Part shown: positions 56,982 to 64,000 of the stretch, piece by piece
Layout: every line of letters begins with the position of its first letter
Position numbering within the stretch: position 1 is the stretch's first letter
Assembly: GCF_016786325.1 (NCBI RefSeq)
Contig: NZ_JADWYU010000205.1
Coordinates: 1-64,000, forward strand
Source: Frankia nepalensis
GTDB lineage: Bacteria > Actinomycetota > Actinomycetes > Frankiales > Frankiaceae
Direction: 5' to 3'
Length of the DNA stretch: 64,000 nucleotides
The notes under the pieces: generated by a model
What the model saw: only the letters and a program-made list of their open reading frames with translations
Databases searched by the model: none
What the model was told of the DNA's origin: nothing
Translations under genes and position numbers: made by a program

Positions 56982-57292
56982 TCCAGTAGCCGAATAGCCT
57001 GGTAGCCGACCCAGGGGGGTCGCCCGTCACGCCGTGTCGCGCTGGGCGGCCCCCCGACACGGAACCGCCCGCCATATCGACCGCCGGCGGGCGCGCGGTC
57101 CTCATCGAGCGACGGCCACGGCTCACCCGGACGAGATGCCGGAATATTCGGGCCGGCCGGCCGGGGAGCAGGATCAGGCCTTTTCGCGGCGCAATTAATA
57201 GGGTCGGGACGGCAATACTTCTCCACGGCACGCCCGTCACCGCGGCGAGACGCCTGGGCTGGTGAAGACGGTTGCCGTGTTAGACTCGCGCC
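56982..57292. other. Intergenic region before TetR, with weak terminator
   Basis: A 311-bp gap. GGGGGGTCGCCC (57014-57025) pairs with GGGCGGCCCCCC (57044-57055) with one wobble pair and an 18-nt loop, a plausible terminator for paralogue 3. An AT-richer stretch at 57180-57230 and TAGACT at about 57280 precede the TetR GTG. Confidence 0.45.
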
Positions 57293-57910
57293 GTGTCCGT
57301 TGGCAGAGTTTCCGACCGCGAGCCGGCGGTGCCGCATCCCACCCCTCAAGGGCTCAGGACGCGTCAACGAATAATCGAGGCCGGAGCCGACCTACTCCAC
57401 GGTTTTCCGATCTGGAACTGGAGCGCGCTGACCGTGCCCGCGGTCGCCGCGCGCGCCGGCGTCGCGGAGCGAACCGTGTACCGCCATTTCCAGTCGGAAC
57501 GTGGCCTGCGCGACGCGGTCATGGTGCACCTCGAGCACGAGGCCAACGTAACAATGGACGGCCTGCGGCTCGAGAACGTGGCCGAGGTCGCCAGTCGCAT
57601 CCTCGAGCATTCCTCGCGGTTCCCGCTGGTCCCACGGACGCAACGAGACCCGACGGTGGCCGCGACCAACGCGAAGCAGCGCCACGCGCTCCTCGCCGCG
57701 GTGGAACCGCACACGGGATCCTGGTCCAGAGACGACCGCACCGTCGCGGCGGCGATCCTCGACCTGCTGTGGAGCGTCGTCGGCTACGAACGCCTCGTCT
57801 CCGACTGGAACCTCGAACCCCAGGACGCGATCCGCGGAACAGCCTGGGCGATCCGCCTGATCGAGGAAGCCATTCGATCGGACCGTCCCCCGGCTCACCC
57901 AGGACGCTAG
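57293..57910 (+). CDS. TetR-family transcriptional regulator
   Basis: 205-aa TetR protein from GTG 57293. HTH at about 22-70: RTRQRIIEAGADLLHGFPIWNWSALTVPAVAARAGVAERTVYRHFQSERGLRDAVMVHL. It sits directly before the aldehyde dehydrogenase cluster and is the best candidate to bind the TGTCAG-N6-CTGACA sites at 58040, 63813 and 63834. Its own upstream region lacks that site, so it may not autoregulate. Confidence 0.9.
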   Translation: MSVGRVSDREPAVPHPTPQGLRTRQRIIEAGADLLHGFPIWNWSALTVPAVAARAGVAERTVYRHFQSERGLRDAVMVHLEHEANVTMDGLRLENVAEVASRILEHSSRFPLVPRTQRDPTVAATNAKQRHALLAAVEPHTGSWSRDDRTVAAAILDLLWSVVGYERLVSDWNLEPQDAIRGTAWAIRLIEEAIRSDRPPAHPGR

Positions 57911-58034
57911 GAACGGCAAGCGGGACGCCACCCGCCGGCCGGACGGAAGTCCGTGACCGCCGGCATCCCCCACCGGCCCGTCGACGAGCCGATCCCCGAC
58001 GGCCCTCCGAACCGCCCGTTGACCGCGCCGCCAC

Positions 58035-58062
58035 CCGAGTGTCAGAGTTCTCTGACACTCGG
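58035..58062. promoter_or_regulatory. 28-bp operator palindrome before the aldehyde dehydrogenase
   Basis: CCGAGTGTCAGAG-TT-CTCTGACACTCGG: perfect 13-bp arms with a 2-bp centre, containing TGTCAG-N6-CTGACA at 58040-58057. It ends 35 bp before the ATG at 58098. Two further copies of the core lie at 63813-63830 and 63834-63851. Confidence 0.75.
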
Positions 58063-58097
58063 CCTTATGATCACTTCGACCCTTCGGAGGAGGTGTC

Positions 58098-59561
58098 ATG
58101 GCGGACTCCGGGTACGACAGGACACGGCCTGAGGTGCACCTGAGAATCGGGGCCGAGCGACTGGCCGCCGGATCGGGAGGAACGTTCGAGCACGTGGATC
58201 CGTGCACGGGCGACGTCGACGCCGTCATCCCCCTCGCCGGGCCCACGGAGATAGACCGAAGCGTCCGGCTGGCGCACGAGGCGTTCCTGACATGGCGGGA
58301 CGTACGCCCGGCGGAACGGCGGCGGCTGCTGTCACGGCTGGCCGACCTCATCGAGAAGAACGCCGACGAGTTCGTCCGCCGCGCCGTTCTCGACAACGGC
58401 ATGCCCGTGACCTCGGCGGCCGGCCTGGCCGCCGGCGCGGTGGAGTGGACCCGGTACTACGCCGGATTCGCCGACAAGATCTCCGGCCGGGTCGCCTCCT
58501 CCTTCGGACCGGACGGCGAGTTCGGCTACACGCTCGCCCAGCCCTACGGCGTGATCGGCGCGATCATCACCTGGAACGGCCCGCTGACCTCGTTGTCGAT
58601 GAAGGTGCCACCGGCGCTGGCCGCGGGAAACACCGTGGTCGTCAAACCGTCGGAGCTCACGCCGTTCGCCGCCGACCTGTTCGCCGACCTGGTGGCCGAG
58701 GCGGGCCTGCCACCGGGAACCGTGAGCGTACTGCCGGGCACCGGCGCGGCCGGCGCCGCGCTCGTCGAGCACCCGCTCGTGCAGAAGATCTCGTTCACCG
58801 GTGGCCCGGTGACCGCGAAGGCGATCCTGCGAGCGTGCGCCGAGCAGATGAAGCCAGCGCTGCTCGAGCTCGGTGGCAAATCCGCGAACCTCATCTTCGA
58901 GGACGCCGACCTGGACGTAGCCCTCACCTGGGGCGCGCTGCGCGTCCTCGGAACCGTCAGCGGGCAGGGCTGCGCCTTCCCCACCCGCATGCTCGTGCAG
59001 GAGTCCGTCTACGAAGAGGCGGTCGACCGGGTCGCGCGCATCGTCAAGGGGATCCGGGTCGGCGACCCGTGGGACACCGACACCGACATCGGCCCGGTCG
59101 TGAGCCAGGCCGCGGTCGACCGCATCCTCGGCATGATCGAACGGGCGAGGCAGGACGGCGCCCGGCTCGTCGCGGGCGGCGGACGGGCGCCCGGCCCGCT
59201 GTCCGGCGGCTACTACCTCGAGCCGACCGTCTTCGCCGACGTCGGTCCGCACACCGAGCTCGGCCAGGTCGAGGTCTTCGGGCCCGTGTTGTCGATGATG
59301 CCCTTCTCCACCGAGGAGGAGGCGATCGAGATCGCCAACTGCACCAGGTACGGCCTGTCGTCCTACGTCCAGACCAGGGACGTCCGCCGGGCGCACCGGG
59401 TCGCCGAGCGCCTGACAGCCGGCGCGACGATGATCAACGGCGCGCCGAACCTGATGGTGAACCGCCCGTTCGGCGGCCAGGGGTACAGCGGCTATGGGAA
59501 GGAAGGCGGGCCGGACGGCCTCGCCGAGTTCCAGCGGACCAAGACGATCGCGATGGTCTGA
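58098..59561 (+). CDS. Aldehyde dehydrogenase
   Basis: 487-aa ALDH-superfamily enzyme from ATG 58098 with GGAGGAGG upstream. General base Glu257 in L-E-L-G-G-K-S, catalytic Cys292 in S-G-Q-G-C-A-F, cofactor motif ITWNGPL at about 157-163 (Gly-Pro-Leu in place of the usual Asn-Phe-Pro). Resembles the BADH/phenylacetaldehyde branch. First gene of a small catabolic operon under a strong operator palindrome; it would oxidise an aldehyde released by the cluster's oxygenases. Confidence 0.92.
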   Translation: MADSGYDRTRPEVHLRIGAERLAAGSGGTFEHVDPCTGDVDAVIPLAGPTEIDRSVRLAHEAFLTWRDVRPAERRRLLSRLADLIEKNADEFVRRAVLDNGMPVTSAAGLAAGAVEWTRYYAGFADKISGRVASSFGPDGEFGYTLAQPYGVIGAIITWNGPLTSLSMKVPPALAAGNTVVVKPSELTPFAADLFADLVAEAGLPPGTVSVLPGTGAAGAALVEHPLVQKISFTGGPVTAKAILRACAEQMKPALLELGGKSANLIFEDADLDVALTWGALRVLGTVSGQGCAFPTRMLVQESVYEEAVDRVARIVKGIRVGDPWDTDTDIGPVVSQAAVDRILGMIERARQDGARLVAGGGRAPGPLSGGYYLEPTVFADVGPHTELGQVEVFGPVLSMMPFSTEEEAIEIANCTRYGLSSYVQTRDVRRAHRVAERLTAGATMINGAPNLMVNRPFGGQGYSGYGKEGGPDGLAEFQRTKTIAMV

Positions 59562-59615
59562 CCCACGGAAGAATGACCGTCGGTGGTCATCTACGACACC
59601 TCGAGGATTCCCGCC

Positions 59616-60308
59616 ATGATCAAGAATATCTACTTGGTGGAACACACCGCGGAATCCGCCCGCCAGGTGACCGCACGGCGCGCCGCGGCGACGGCGGCGC
59701 TCTCGGCTCCGCCAGACGTCCGCCCAGTACGCGTGGCGGTCTGCGCCGCGCTGCCCGACGTGCTGCCCGTTCCTCGGTTCGAGGCCGTCGTCCTCGAGTG
59801 GTTCGTGGACGACGCTCACCAGGCACGGTTCGCGTCATGGCTGGCCTCGCCCGAAGGCGCCGCGGCCGGCGAGGGGCTCAGGGCGACGGCGATGGCGACG
59901 GCGGAAGCCGGCCAGCTCGTCGTCGCCAGGGAGCACCCGATGCGAGGCGCGGACTGGCTGGAGCGGCGGTGGCGCGAAGGCGGCACCGCCGTGAAGCACA
60001 TGGCGATCGCGCGGCGCGCCGCCGGCCTGAGCCGCGACGAGTTCTCCGAGCTGTGGCGGAACCGGGCGGGCAAGGTCGGAGCCACCCCCATCCCCGCCGA
60101 GGCGCGCGGGAACGCCTATGTCCAGAACCATCCGCTGCCGACCGACGGCCATGACTGGCCCTTCGACGCCGTGAACGAGGTCTATTTCGACGATCTCGAG
60201 GGCCTGCGCGCGCGCATCGCGTGGTTCGCCGAGAACTTCGACGGCGTCGGCGAGGACGATCTGGTCGCGGAATCGTGGTTCGTCGCCGTCCGCGAGGAGA
60301 TCCTGTGA
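59616..60308 (+). CDS. EthD-domain protein
   Basis: 230-aa protein. ATG 59616 has GAGGA 8 nt upstream; the in-frame GTG at 59583 is less likely. The C-terminal half (about 120-230) is an EthD dimeric alpha-beta barrel: MAIARRAAGLSRDEFSELWRNRAGKVGATPIPAEARGNAYVQNHPLP..DAVNEVYFDDLEGLRARIAWF. The N-terminal half may be a degenerate second barrel. EthD is needed with P450 EthB for ether degradation in Rhodococcus, and a P450 gene lies in this cluster, so a helper role for that P450 is possible. Confidence 0.8.
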   Translation: MIKNIYLVEHTAESARQVTARRAAATAALSAPPDVRPVRVAVCAALPDVLPVPRFEAVVLEWFVDDAHQARFASWLASPEGAAAGEGLRATAMATAEAGQLVVAREHPMRGADWLERRWREGGTAVKHMAIARRAAGLSRDEFSELWRNRAGKVGATPIPAEARGNAYVQNHPLPTDGHDWPFDAVNEVYFDDLEGLRARIAWFAENFDGVGEDDLVAESWFVAVREEIL

Positions 60309-60387
60309 CCCGCGGTGCCCCGCCGCGTTTTCCGCGGCGCTTTCCAGGCGTCCTTTCTCGTCCGTCCGTCCCCGGGCCGGGGCGCCC

Positions 60388-61317
60388 GTGACCGGCGGCC
60401 CGCCGGCGGTCGGTCTCATGCTCGCCACGGTGGCCAATCCCGACACAGGGGCGGTCGATCCAACGAGAGTGATCGAAAGCGCGCGGCGGGCGGAAGAGAC
60501 GGGTTACGACGGCGTCTATGTCGGCGACCATCTGCTGCACCCGCACTCGATGCTGGAGTCCGTGGTCACGCTGGCGGCCGTGGCGGCGTCGACCCGCCGC
60601 GTCTCCCTGGGGCCGTGCGTGCTGCTGTTCGCCCTGCGCCACCCGCTCGTGCTGGCCAAGCAACTCGGCACGCTCGCCGCGTTCGCGCCGGGGCGGCTGC
60701 GCGTCGGCGTCGGCGTCGGCGGGGAGTACCCGGCGGAGTTCGACGCCGCCGGTGTCCCGCTGGCACACCGCGGTCGACGCATGGAATCTGTGCTCCGTGA
60801 GGTGCGATCCCTGCTGGGAGGCGGTCCGGAGCTCGCCGACGTGGCGATCGAGCCCAAGGCACCCGATGTCTCGTTTCTGTTGGCCGGTTGGAAGGAGGCG
60901 TCGCTGCGGCGCGCCGCGACCTACGGCGACGGATGGATCGGCTACCTGCTCGCGCCGGAAAGCTTCGCCCGGCGCCGCGCCTTCCTGCTTCAGTGCCGGG
61001 CCGAACTAGGACGCGCGGACGAGGGGTTCGGCACCGGCATGTTGCTGCCCGTCCATGTTCATCGGCAGGGCCACGGCCAGGTGAGCGCGGCCGCGGCCTG
61101 GGCACGGCTCACCGGCTCCACCGGAGGGTTTCCGGACCGTCTGTTTGTCACGGGTGACCCGGACGACGTCGTCGGACGTCTCCGCCGCTATTGGGAGGCA
61201 GGCTGTTCCGAGTTCATACTCGCGCCCGCCGACCAGGGCCGTGGCTACCTGGAGCAGGTCGACATACTCGCGCGTGAGGTGCTCCCCCGGCTGAGGGAGT
61301 TTCCCGTCGCCTCGTGA
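60388..61317 (+). CDS. LLM-class F420-dependent oxidoreductase
   Basis: 309-aa luciferase-like protein from GTG 60388. VGLMLATVANPDTGAVDPTRVIESARRAEETGYDGVYVGDHLLHP, STRRVSLGPCVLLFALRHPLVLAKQLGTLAAFAPGRLRVGVGVGGEYPAEFDA are typical of F420-dependent family members in mycobacteria and Frankia. It may reduce or oxidise a cyclic intermediate. Seventy-nine bases separate it from the EthD gene. Confidence 0.87.
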   Translation: MTGGPPAVGLMLATVANPDTGAVDPTRVIESARRAEETGYDGVYVGDHLLHPHSMLESVVTLAAVAASTRRVSLGPCVLLFALRHPLVLAKQLGTLAAFAPGRLRVGVGVGGEYPAEFDAAGVPLAHRGRRMESVLREVRSLLGGGPELADVAIEPKAPDVSFLLAGWKEASLRRAATYGDGWIGYLLAPESFARRRAFLLQCRAELGRADEGFGTGMLLPVHVHRQGHGQVSAAAAWARLTGSTGGFPDRLFVTGDPDDVVGRLRRYWEAGCSEFILAPADQGRGYLEQVDILAREVLPRLREFPVAS

Positions 61318-61443
61318 GCTCCGCGGGAGGCACCGACGCCTGGCCTGCTCCGTCTGGCCTCCTCTTCGAGGCGCCGCGTGATCGGCCCGTCGACCGCGCG
61401 CGGGCCCGGCGCTGACATCGGGCCCGCGTCGGATGGCGCGCCG

Positions 61444-62658
61444 TCACAAGGTGACCGGCAGCCTGGCGAACCCTCGGACCGTGAGATGGGGCCGGAACTC
61501 CGGCTCCTCGGCCGCGGAAAGCGAAAGATTCGGGAAGCGGTTGAAGATGCGGCTCACCGCGAGCCTGGCCTCCATCCGCGCCAGTGCGGCCCCGAGACAC
61601 AGGTGGTGGCCCAGCCCGAAGCCCATGTGCCGGTTCACGCGACGCCGGATGTCGAACGTCTCGGCGTCCGCGAACTCCTCCGGATCTCGGTTCGCGGCGG
61701 CGAGCAGCGGCACCACCGCGTCGCCCTCGCGAAACTCCGCTCCGCCCACCCGCGCAGCGGCGGTGATCGTCCGTGGCCGCATCATGTGGACCGGAGGGTC
61801 GAAGCGCAGGACCTCCTCGATGGCGGTCCGGATGTGCGCGGGTTCCGCGGTCAGCAGGGCCAGTTGATCGGGGTGGCGCAGCAGCTGGTAGATGGCGTTC
61901 GTGATGAGGTTGGTCGTCGACTCGAAGCCGGCCAGCAGCAGCAGTCCGGTATTGCTCAGCAGCTCCTCCTCGCTGGCGAGCCGTCCGTCCTCGGCTGCCT
62001 CGATCAGCCGGCTCATCAGGTCATCTCCGGGGTGATCACGCCGAATCGCCACTAACGTGGCGATATAGTCGCGTAACCGCTGATTAGCGGCGTTACGTTC
62101 GTCAATCGGCACGTCCGGGTCGACCGACCGGGTCACGGCATGGCCGATGGCGACGAACTGGTGGCGCTCCTCCGGTGGCACCGCGAGCAGATCACAGATG
62201 ACCAGTATCGGCAGCATCACCGCGAAGTCCGACACCAGATCAATCGCCGGGCCGTCCAGGTCGTCGAGGAGTTGATCGACATATCCGGCGATCATCGGCT
62301 CGCTCGCCTCGACGCTGCGCACCGAGAAGGCCCGGGTGAGCAGGTTGCGCAGCCTGGCGTGATCGGGCGGATCCAGCTCGAGTATCGTCCGGCTCTTGCG
62401 GGCCTGGGTGAGCTGACGCTCGCGCACGTCCGGATCACGGGATAAGGAGTTCTGAAAGGCCCTGGTCGTGAGGGTGTCGTAGCTCAGGGCCGGGTCGCGG
62501 AACAGCGCGTGGCAGTCCTCGTATCGCGACAGGTAGTAGACCCCTTCGGCCGAGCGCCATACCGGAGACTCCTCGCGCATCCGCCGGTACGTCGGATAGG
62601 GGTCACGTCGCAGCTCGGCGTCCGTCGGGTCGAACAACGCCTCGGTGTCCTTGCTCAT
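61444..62658 (-). CDS. Cytochrome P450
   Basis: 404-aa bacterial class I P450. I-helix L-L-L-A-G-F-E-S-T-T-N, E-x-x-R in E-E-V-L-R-F-D...P-R-T (K-helix region), and the heme loop F-G-L-G-H-H-L-C-L-G-A with Cys354 as axial ligand. No ferredoxin or reductase gene is adjacent. Convergent with the plus-strand ALDH/EthD/LLM genes. It probably starts attack on the pathway substrate by hydroxylation or dealkylation. A TTA codon lies in Q-R-L-R-D (about residue 191). Confidence 0.93.
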   Translation of the reverse strand: MSKDTEALFDPTDAELRRDPYPTYRRMREESPVWRSAEGVYYLSRYEDCHALFRDPALSYDTLTTRAFQNSLSRDPDVRERQLTQARKSRTILELDPPDHARLRNLLTRAFSVRSVEASEPMIAGYVDQLLDDLDGPAIDLVSDFAVMLPILVICDLLAVPPEERHQFVAIGHAVTRSVDPDVPIDERNAANQRLRDYIATLVAIRRDHPGDDLMSRLIEAAEDGRLASEEELLSNTGLLLLAGFESTTNLITNAIYQLLRHPDQLALLTAEPAHIRTAIEEVLRFDPPVHMMRPRTITAAARVGGAEFREGDAVVPLLAAANRDPEEFADAETFDIRRRVNRHMGFGLGHHLCLGAALARMEARLAVSRIFNRFPNLSLSAAEEPEFRPHLTVRGFARLPVTL

Positions 62659-62707
62659 CGCGTGTCCTCCTGTGGAGAGCGGGCGATCGGCGGCCTGCCC
62701 GACGACC

Positions 62708-62767
62708 GTTCAACCGGCGGTCCAGCCGCTCAACCGGCGGTCCAACCGTTCAGCCGGCGGTCCAGCC
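62708..62767. repeat. Three 20-bp tandem repeats across the SDR stop codon
   Basis: GTTCAACCGGCGGTCCAGCC and two close variants at 62708, 62728 and 62748. The SDR stop (62750-62752) lies in the third unit; the repeat fills most of the gap to the P450 gene. Confidence 0.8.
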
Positions 62768-63502
62768 GCCATCCACCACGAGATAGGAGCCGGTCATGTA
62801 GGAAGCATCGTCGGAGGCCAGAAACGCGGCGACCGAGGCCACCTCGTCCGGGTGGCCCGCGCGGTTCAGGGCCGACTTCGAGGCCGCACGCCGGACGGCC
62901 TCGGGGAATTCCCGCTCGCCCATGAGGGTCATCCCGGTCGGGTAGATGAACCCAGGGCAGATGGCGTTAACCCGGATGTTTGCTGTGCCCCACTCGCGAG
63001 CCGCTGTTCGGGTCATCGACAGGATTCCGGCCTTCGAAGCGCCGTAGACGGCCGTGTGTGGCGACGACACGAGGCCTCCCACCGAGGACCAGTTGATGAT
63101 CGAACCGCCGCCGCTCGCCACCATTGCGGGGATCGCGTACTTCATGCCAAGGAATGCGCTCTTGAGGTTGATCGACATCAGCTTCTCGTAGTCGAGCTCG
63201 TCGATGTCCGGAATGGCTGCCTGCGCGATTCCGGCGACGCCCACGACATTGCACAGGACGTCGAGCCGACCGAACGTCCTGGTGGCGACCGCGACGAGTG
63301 CCTCGACGTCCGCGGCGTTGGTGACGTCAGCGCGTACCGGAGTGATCGAGTCCGGAAGCTCCGCCGCGGTCTCGTTCTCGGCGCCGCTCAGATCCGCGGC
63401 GAGGACGTTGGCACCCTCACGGGCGAGGCGAAGCGCGGTGGAGCGTCCCTGCCCGATCCCAGCACCGGTGACGATGGCGACCTTGCCGGTCAGACGTGCC
63501 AT
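62750..63502 (-). CDS. Short-chain dehydrogenase/reductase
   Basis: 250-aa classical SDR from ATG 63502 (GGGGAGGAC upstream). T-G-A-G-I-G-Q-G-R is at about 11-19, AADLSGAEN after beta-2, NVVGVAGI in place of NNAG, catalytic Tyr and Lys in V-Y-G-A-S-K, C-terminal GSYLVVDGGW. It oxidises a secondary alcohol to a ketone, or the reverse. Upstream of the P450 gene on the same strand, 91 bp apart. Frame extensions upstream are not coding. Confidence 0.92.
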   Translation of the reverse strand: MARLTGKVAIVTGAGIGQGRSTALRLAREGANVLAADLSGAENETAAELPDSITPVRADVTNAADVEALVAVATRTFGRLDVLCNVVGVAGIAQAAIPDIDELDYEKLMSINLKSAFLGMKYAIPAMVASGGGSIINWSSVGGLVSSPHTAVYGASKAGILSMTRTAAREWGTANIRVNAICPGFIYPTGMTLMGEREFPEAVRRAASKSALNRAGHPDEVASVAAFLASDDASYMTGSYLVVDGGWTAG

Positions 63503-63812
63503 GTCCTCCCCTTCCTCGAAGCGCTCGCTCCCGCCAGCGCGCATGAGTACCAGGCGCCGCCTGGCCGCCAGCCGAGGGCGGCCAACCTGCCCGCGCACGG
63601 CAGGGAACTGGACCAGCCAGGCGCGCCCTGGTCGAGAATGGCGAGAACGCGGCGCCCGCGCACGGCGGCGCGGCCCGGCGCCATTGGCCCCGATCCCGCC
63701 GACGGGCGCGAGAATCCCGCCGCTCGTCGGCCCGGCGCGAGCCAGCACGATCCTCCTGGGCAGCATCCGGCCGGGGCGCAAGAAGCGCGCCCGCCGCGCC
63801 GACAGCGCATGT

Positions 63813-63830
63813 TGTCAGAGCCTGCTGACA
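63813..63830. promoter_or_regulatory. Operator core TGTCAG-N6-CTGACA, copy 2
   Basis: Lies within wider 11-bp arms CATGTTGTCAG / CTGACAACATG (63808-63818 with 63825-63835). Shares its core with 58040-58057. Confidence 0.65.
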
Positions 63831-63833
63831 ACA

Positions 63834-63851
63834 TGTCAGTGCACTCTGACA
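63834..63851. promoter_or_regulatory. Operator core TGTCAG-N6-CTGACA, copy 3
   Basis: Starts within the flank of copy 2, giving two sites on a 21-bp period (two helical turns). It ends 41 bp before the ATG at 63893, almost the same spacing as the site before 58098 (40 bp). Confidence 0.65.
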
Positions 63852-63863
63852 GCGGACTCGGGG

Positions 63864-63896
63864 TCCGTCAACCGATGAAATCCGTCAACCGATGAA
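63864..63896. repeat. 17-bp tandem repeat, two copies
   Basis: TCCGTCAACCGATGAA occurs at 63864 and 63881, each containing an ATG (63876 and 63893). The first ATG frame stops after six codons inside the second copy; the second stays open to the window end. Confidence 0.6.
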
Positions 63897-64000
63897 GGCG
63901 GCCGCCGGGGCGGAAAGGTCGGAGCGCTGGCCGCCAGGTCGCCCACCCGCCGACCGCGACGCGGGCGCCCGCGCCGCGGCGGGCACCGTCACGGCGGGCA

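Larger units (their letters stand above)
63503..64000. other. Right-edge region with twin operators and possible partial gene
   Basis: About 500 bp with no complete gene. It contains two TGTCAG-N6-CTGACA sites, a 17-bp tandem repeat (63864-63896), and an ATG at 63893 opening a frame of at least 36 codons to the window edge (MKAAAGAERSERWPPG...). No clear ribosome-binding site precedes it, so the partial gene is uncertain. Confidence 0.4.

Noticed and set aside
62072-62097. Hairpin CGTAACCGCT...AGCGG-CG-TTACG inside the P450 gene
   Set aside because: It has a bulge and lies within well-conserved coding sequence, so no separate role is supported.

Overview
The window is very GC-rich, densely coding DNA with GTG/TTG starts, frequent four-base ATGA/GTGA gene overlaps and lipoprotein signal peptides. 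This fits a filamentous actinomycete. The abundance of acyl-CoA dehydrogenases, CoA ligases, LLM-class oxidoreductases and orphan type-1 substrate-binding lipoproteins suggests a Frankiaceae-like genome (Frankia/Pseudofrankia), but that assignment is inference from style and gene content. No rRNA, tRNA, CRISPR array, insertion sequence or prophage was recognised.

Layout. 78-4751 (-): patatin-like lipase, zinc alcohol dehydrogenase, aldehyde dehydrogenase. 5192-6322 (+): LLM oxidoreductase. 6427-6792 (-): secreted Rpf/transglycosylase-like protein. 7468-9261 (-): D-aminoacylase-type amidohydrolase. 9569-15233 (+): substrate-binding lipoprotein, two CoA ligases and two tandem antibiotic-biosynthesis-monooxygenase-like proteins. 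15277-18935 (-): molybdate uptake operon (HTH-TOBE protein, modA, modB, modC, NlpC/P60-like protein). 19200-20562 (+): TerD and a GlsB-type membrane protein. 20622-21440 (+): MhpB-like extradiol dioxygenase missing its N terminus. 21624-26261 (+): 3-ketosteroid-dehydrogenase-like flavoprotein, SnoaL-FMO fusion, HSL-type esterase. 26852-33038 (-): an mhp-type meta-cleavage operon (mhpA-C-D-F-E and an IclR gene). 33310-37293 (+): CoA ligase and an overlapping acyl-CoA dehydrogenase pair. 37479-38707 (-): SDR and SnoaL-like protein. 38892-41457 (+): two more acyl-CoA dehydrogenases. 41550-43091 (-): MFS exporter. 43215-51922 (+): TetR, alcohol dehydrogenase, VOC protein, alpha/beta hydrolase, DUF2889 protein, acyl-CoA dehydrogenase, phosphotransferase, quinone-reductase-like protein. 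52468-56981 (+): three tandem paralogous substrate-binding lipoproteins. 57293-63502: TetR, then a catabolic cluster of aldehyde dehydrogenase, EthD protein and LLM oxidoreductase (+), and P450 and SDR (-).

The genes make sense as catabolism of hydrophobic, aromatic or alicyclic carboxylic acids. Orphan lipoproteins would capture substrate, CoA ligases activate it, paired acyl-CoA dehydrogenases oxidise side chains, and flavin or P450 oxygenases hydroxylate rings. The mhp operon would take a ring-cleavage product to pyruvate and acetyl-CoA.

The most unusual signals are regulatory and structural. TGTCAG-N6-CTGACA occurs three times, twice about 40 bp before an ATG. CAGAAT-N3-ATTCTG is shared by a TetR gene and an acyl-CoA dehydrogenase gene 5 kb away. 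Two bidirectional promoter regions share the same pair of motifs. The mhp operon has no mhpB, while the only mhpB-like gene nearby is 5'-truncated. Rare TTA codons sit at the 5' ends of three orphan binding-protein genes, two of which arose by a duplication of about 1.64 kb that includes terminator and promoter. Several short tandem repeats run across stop codons.
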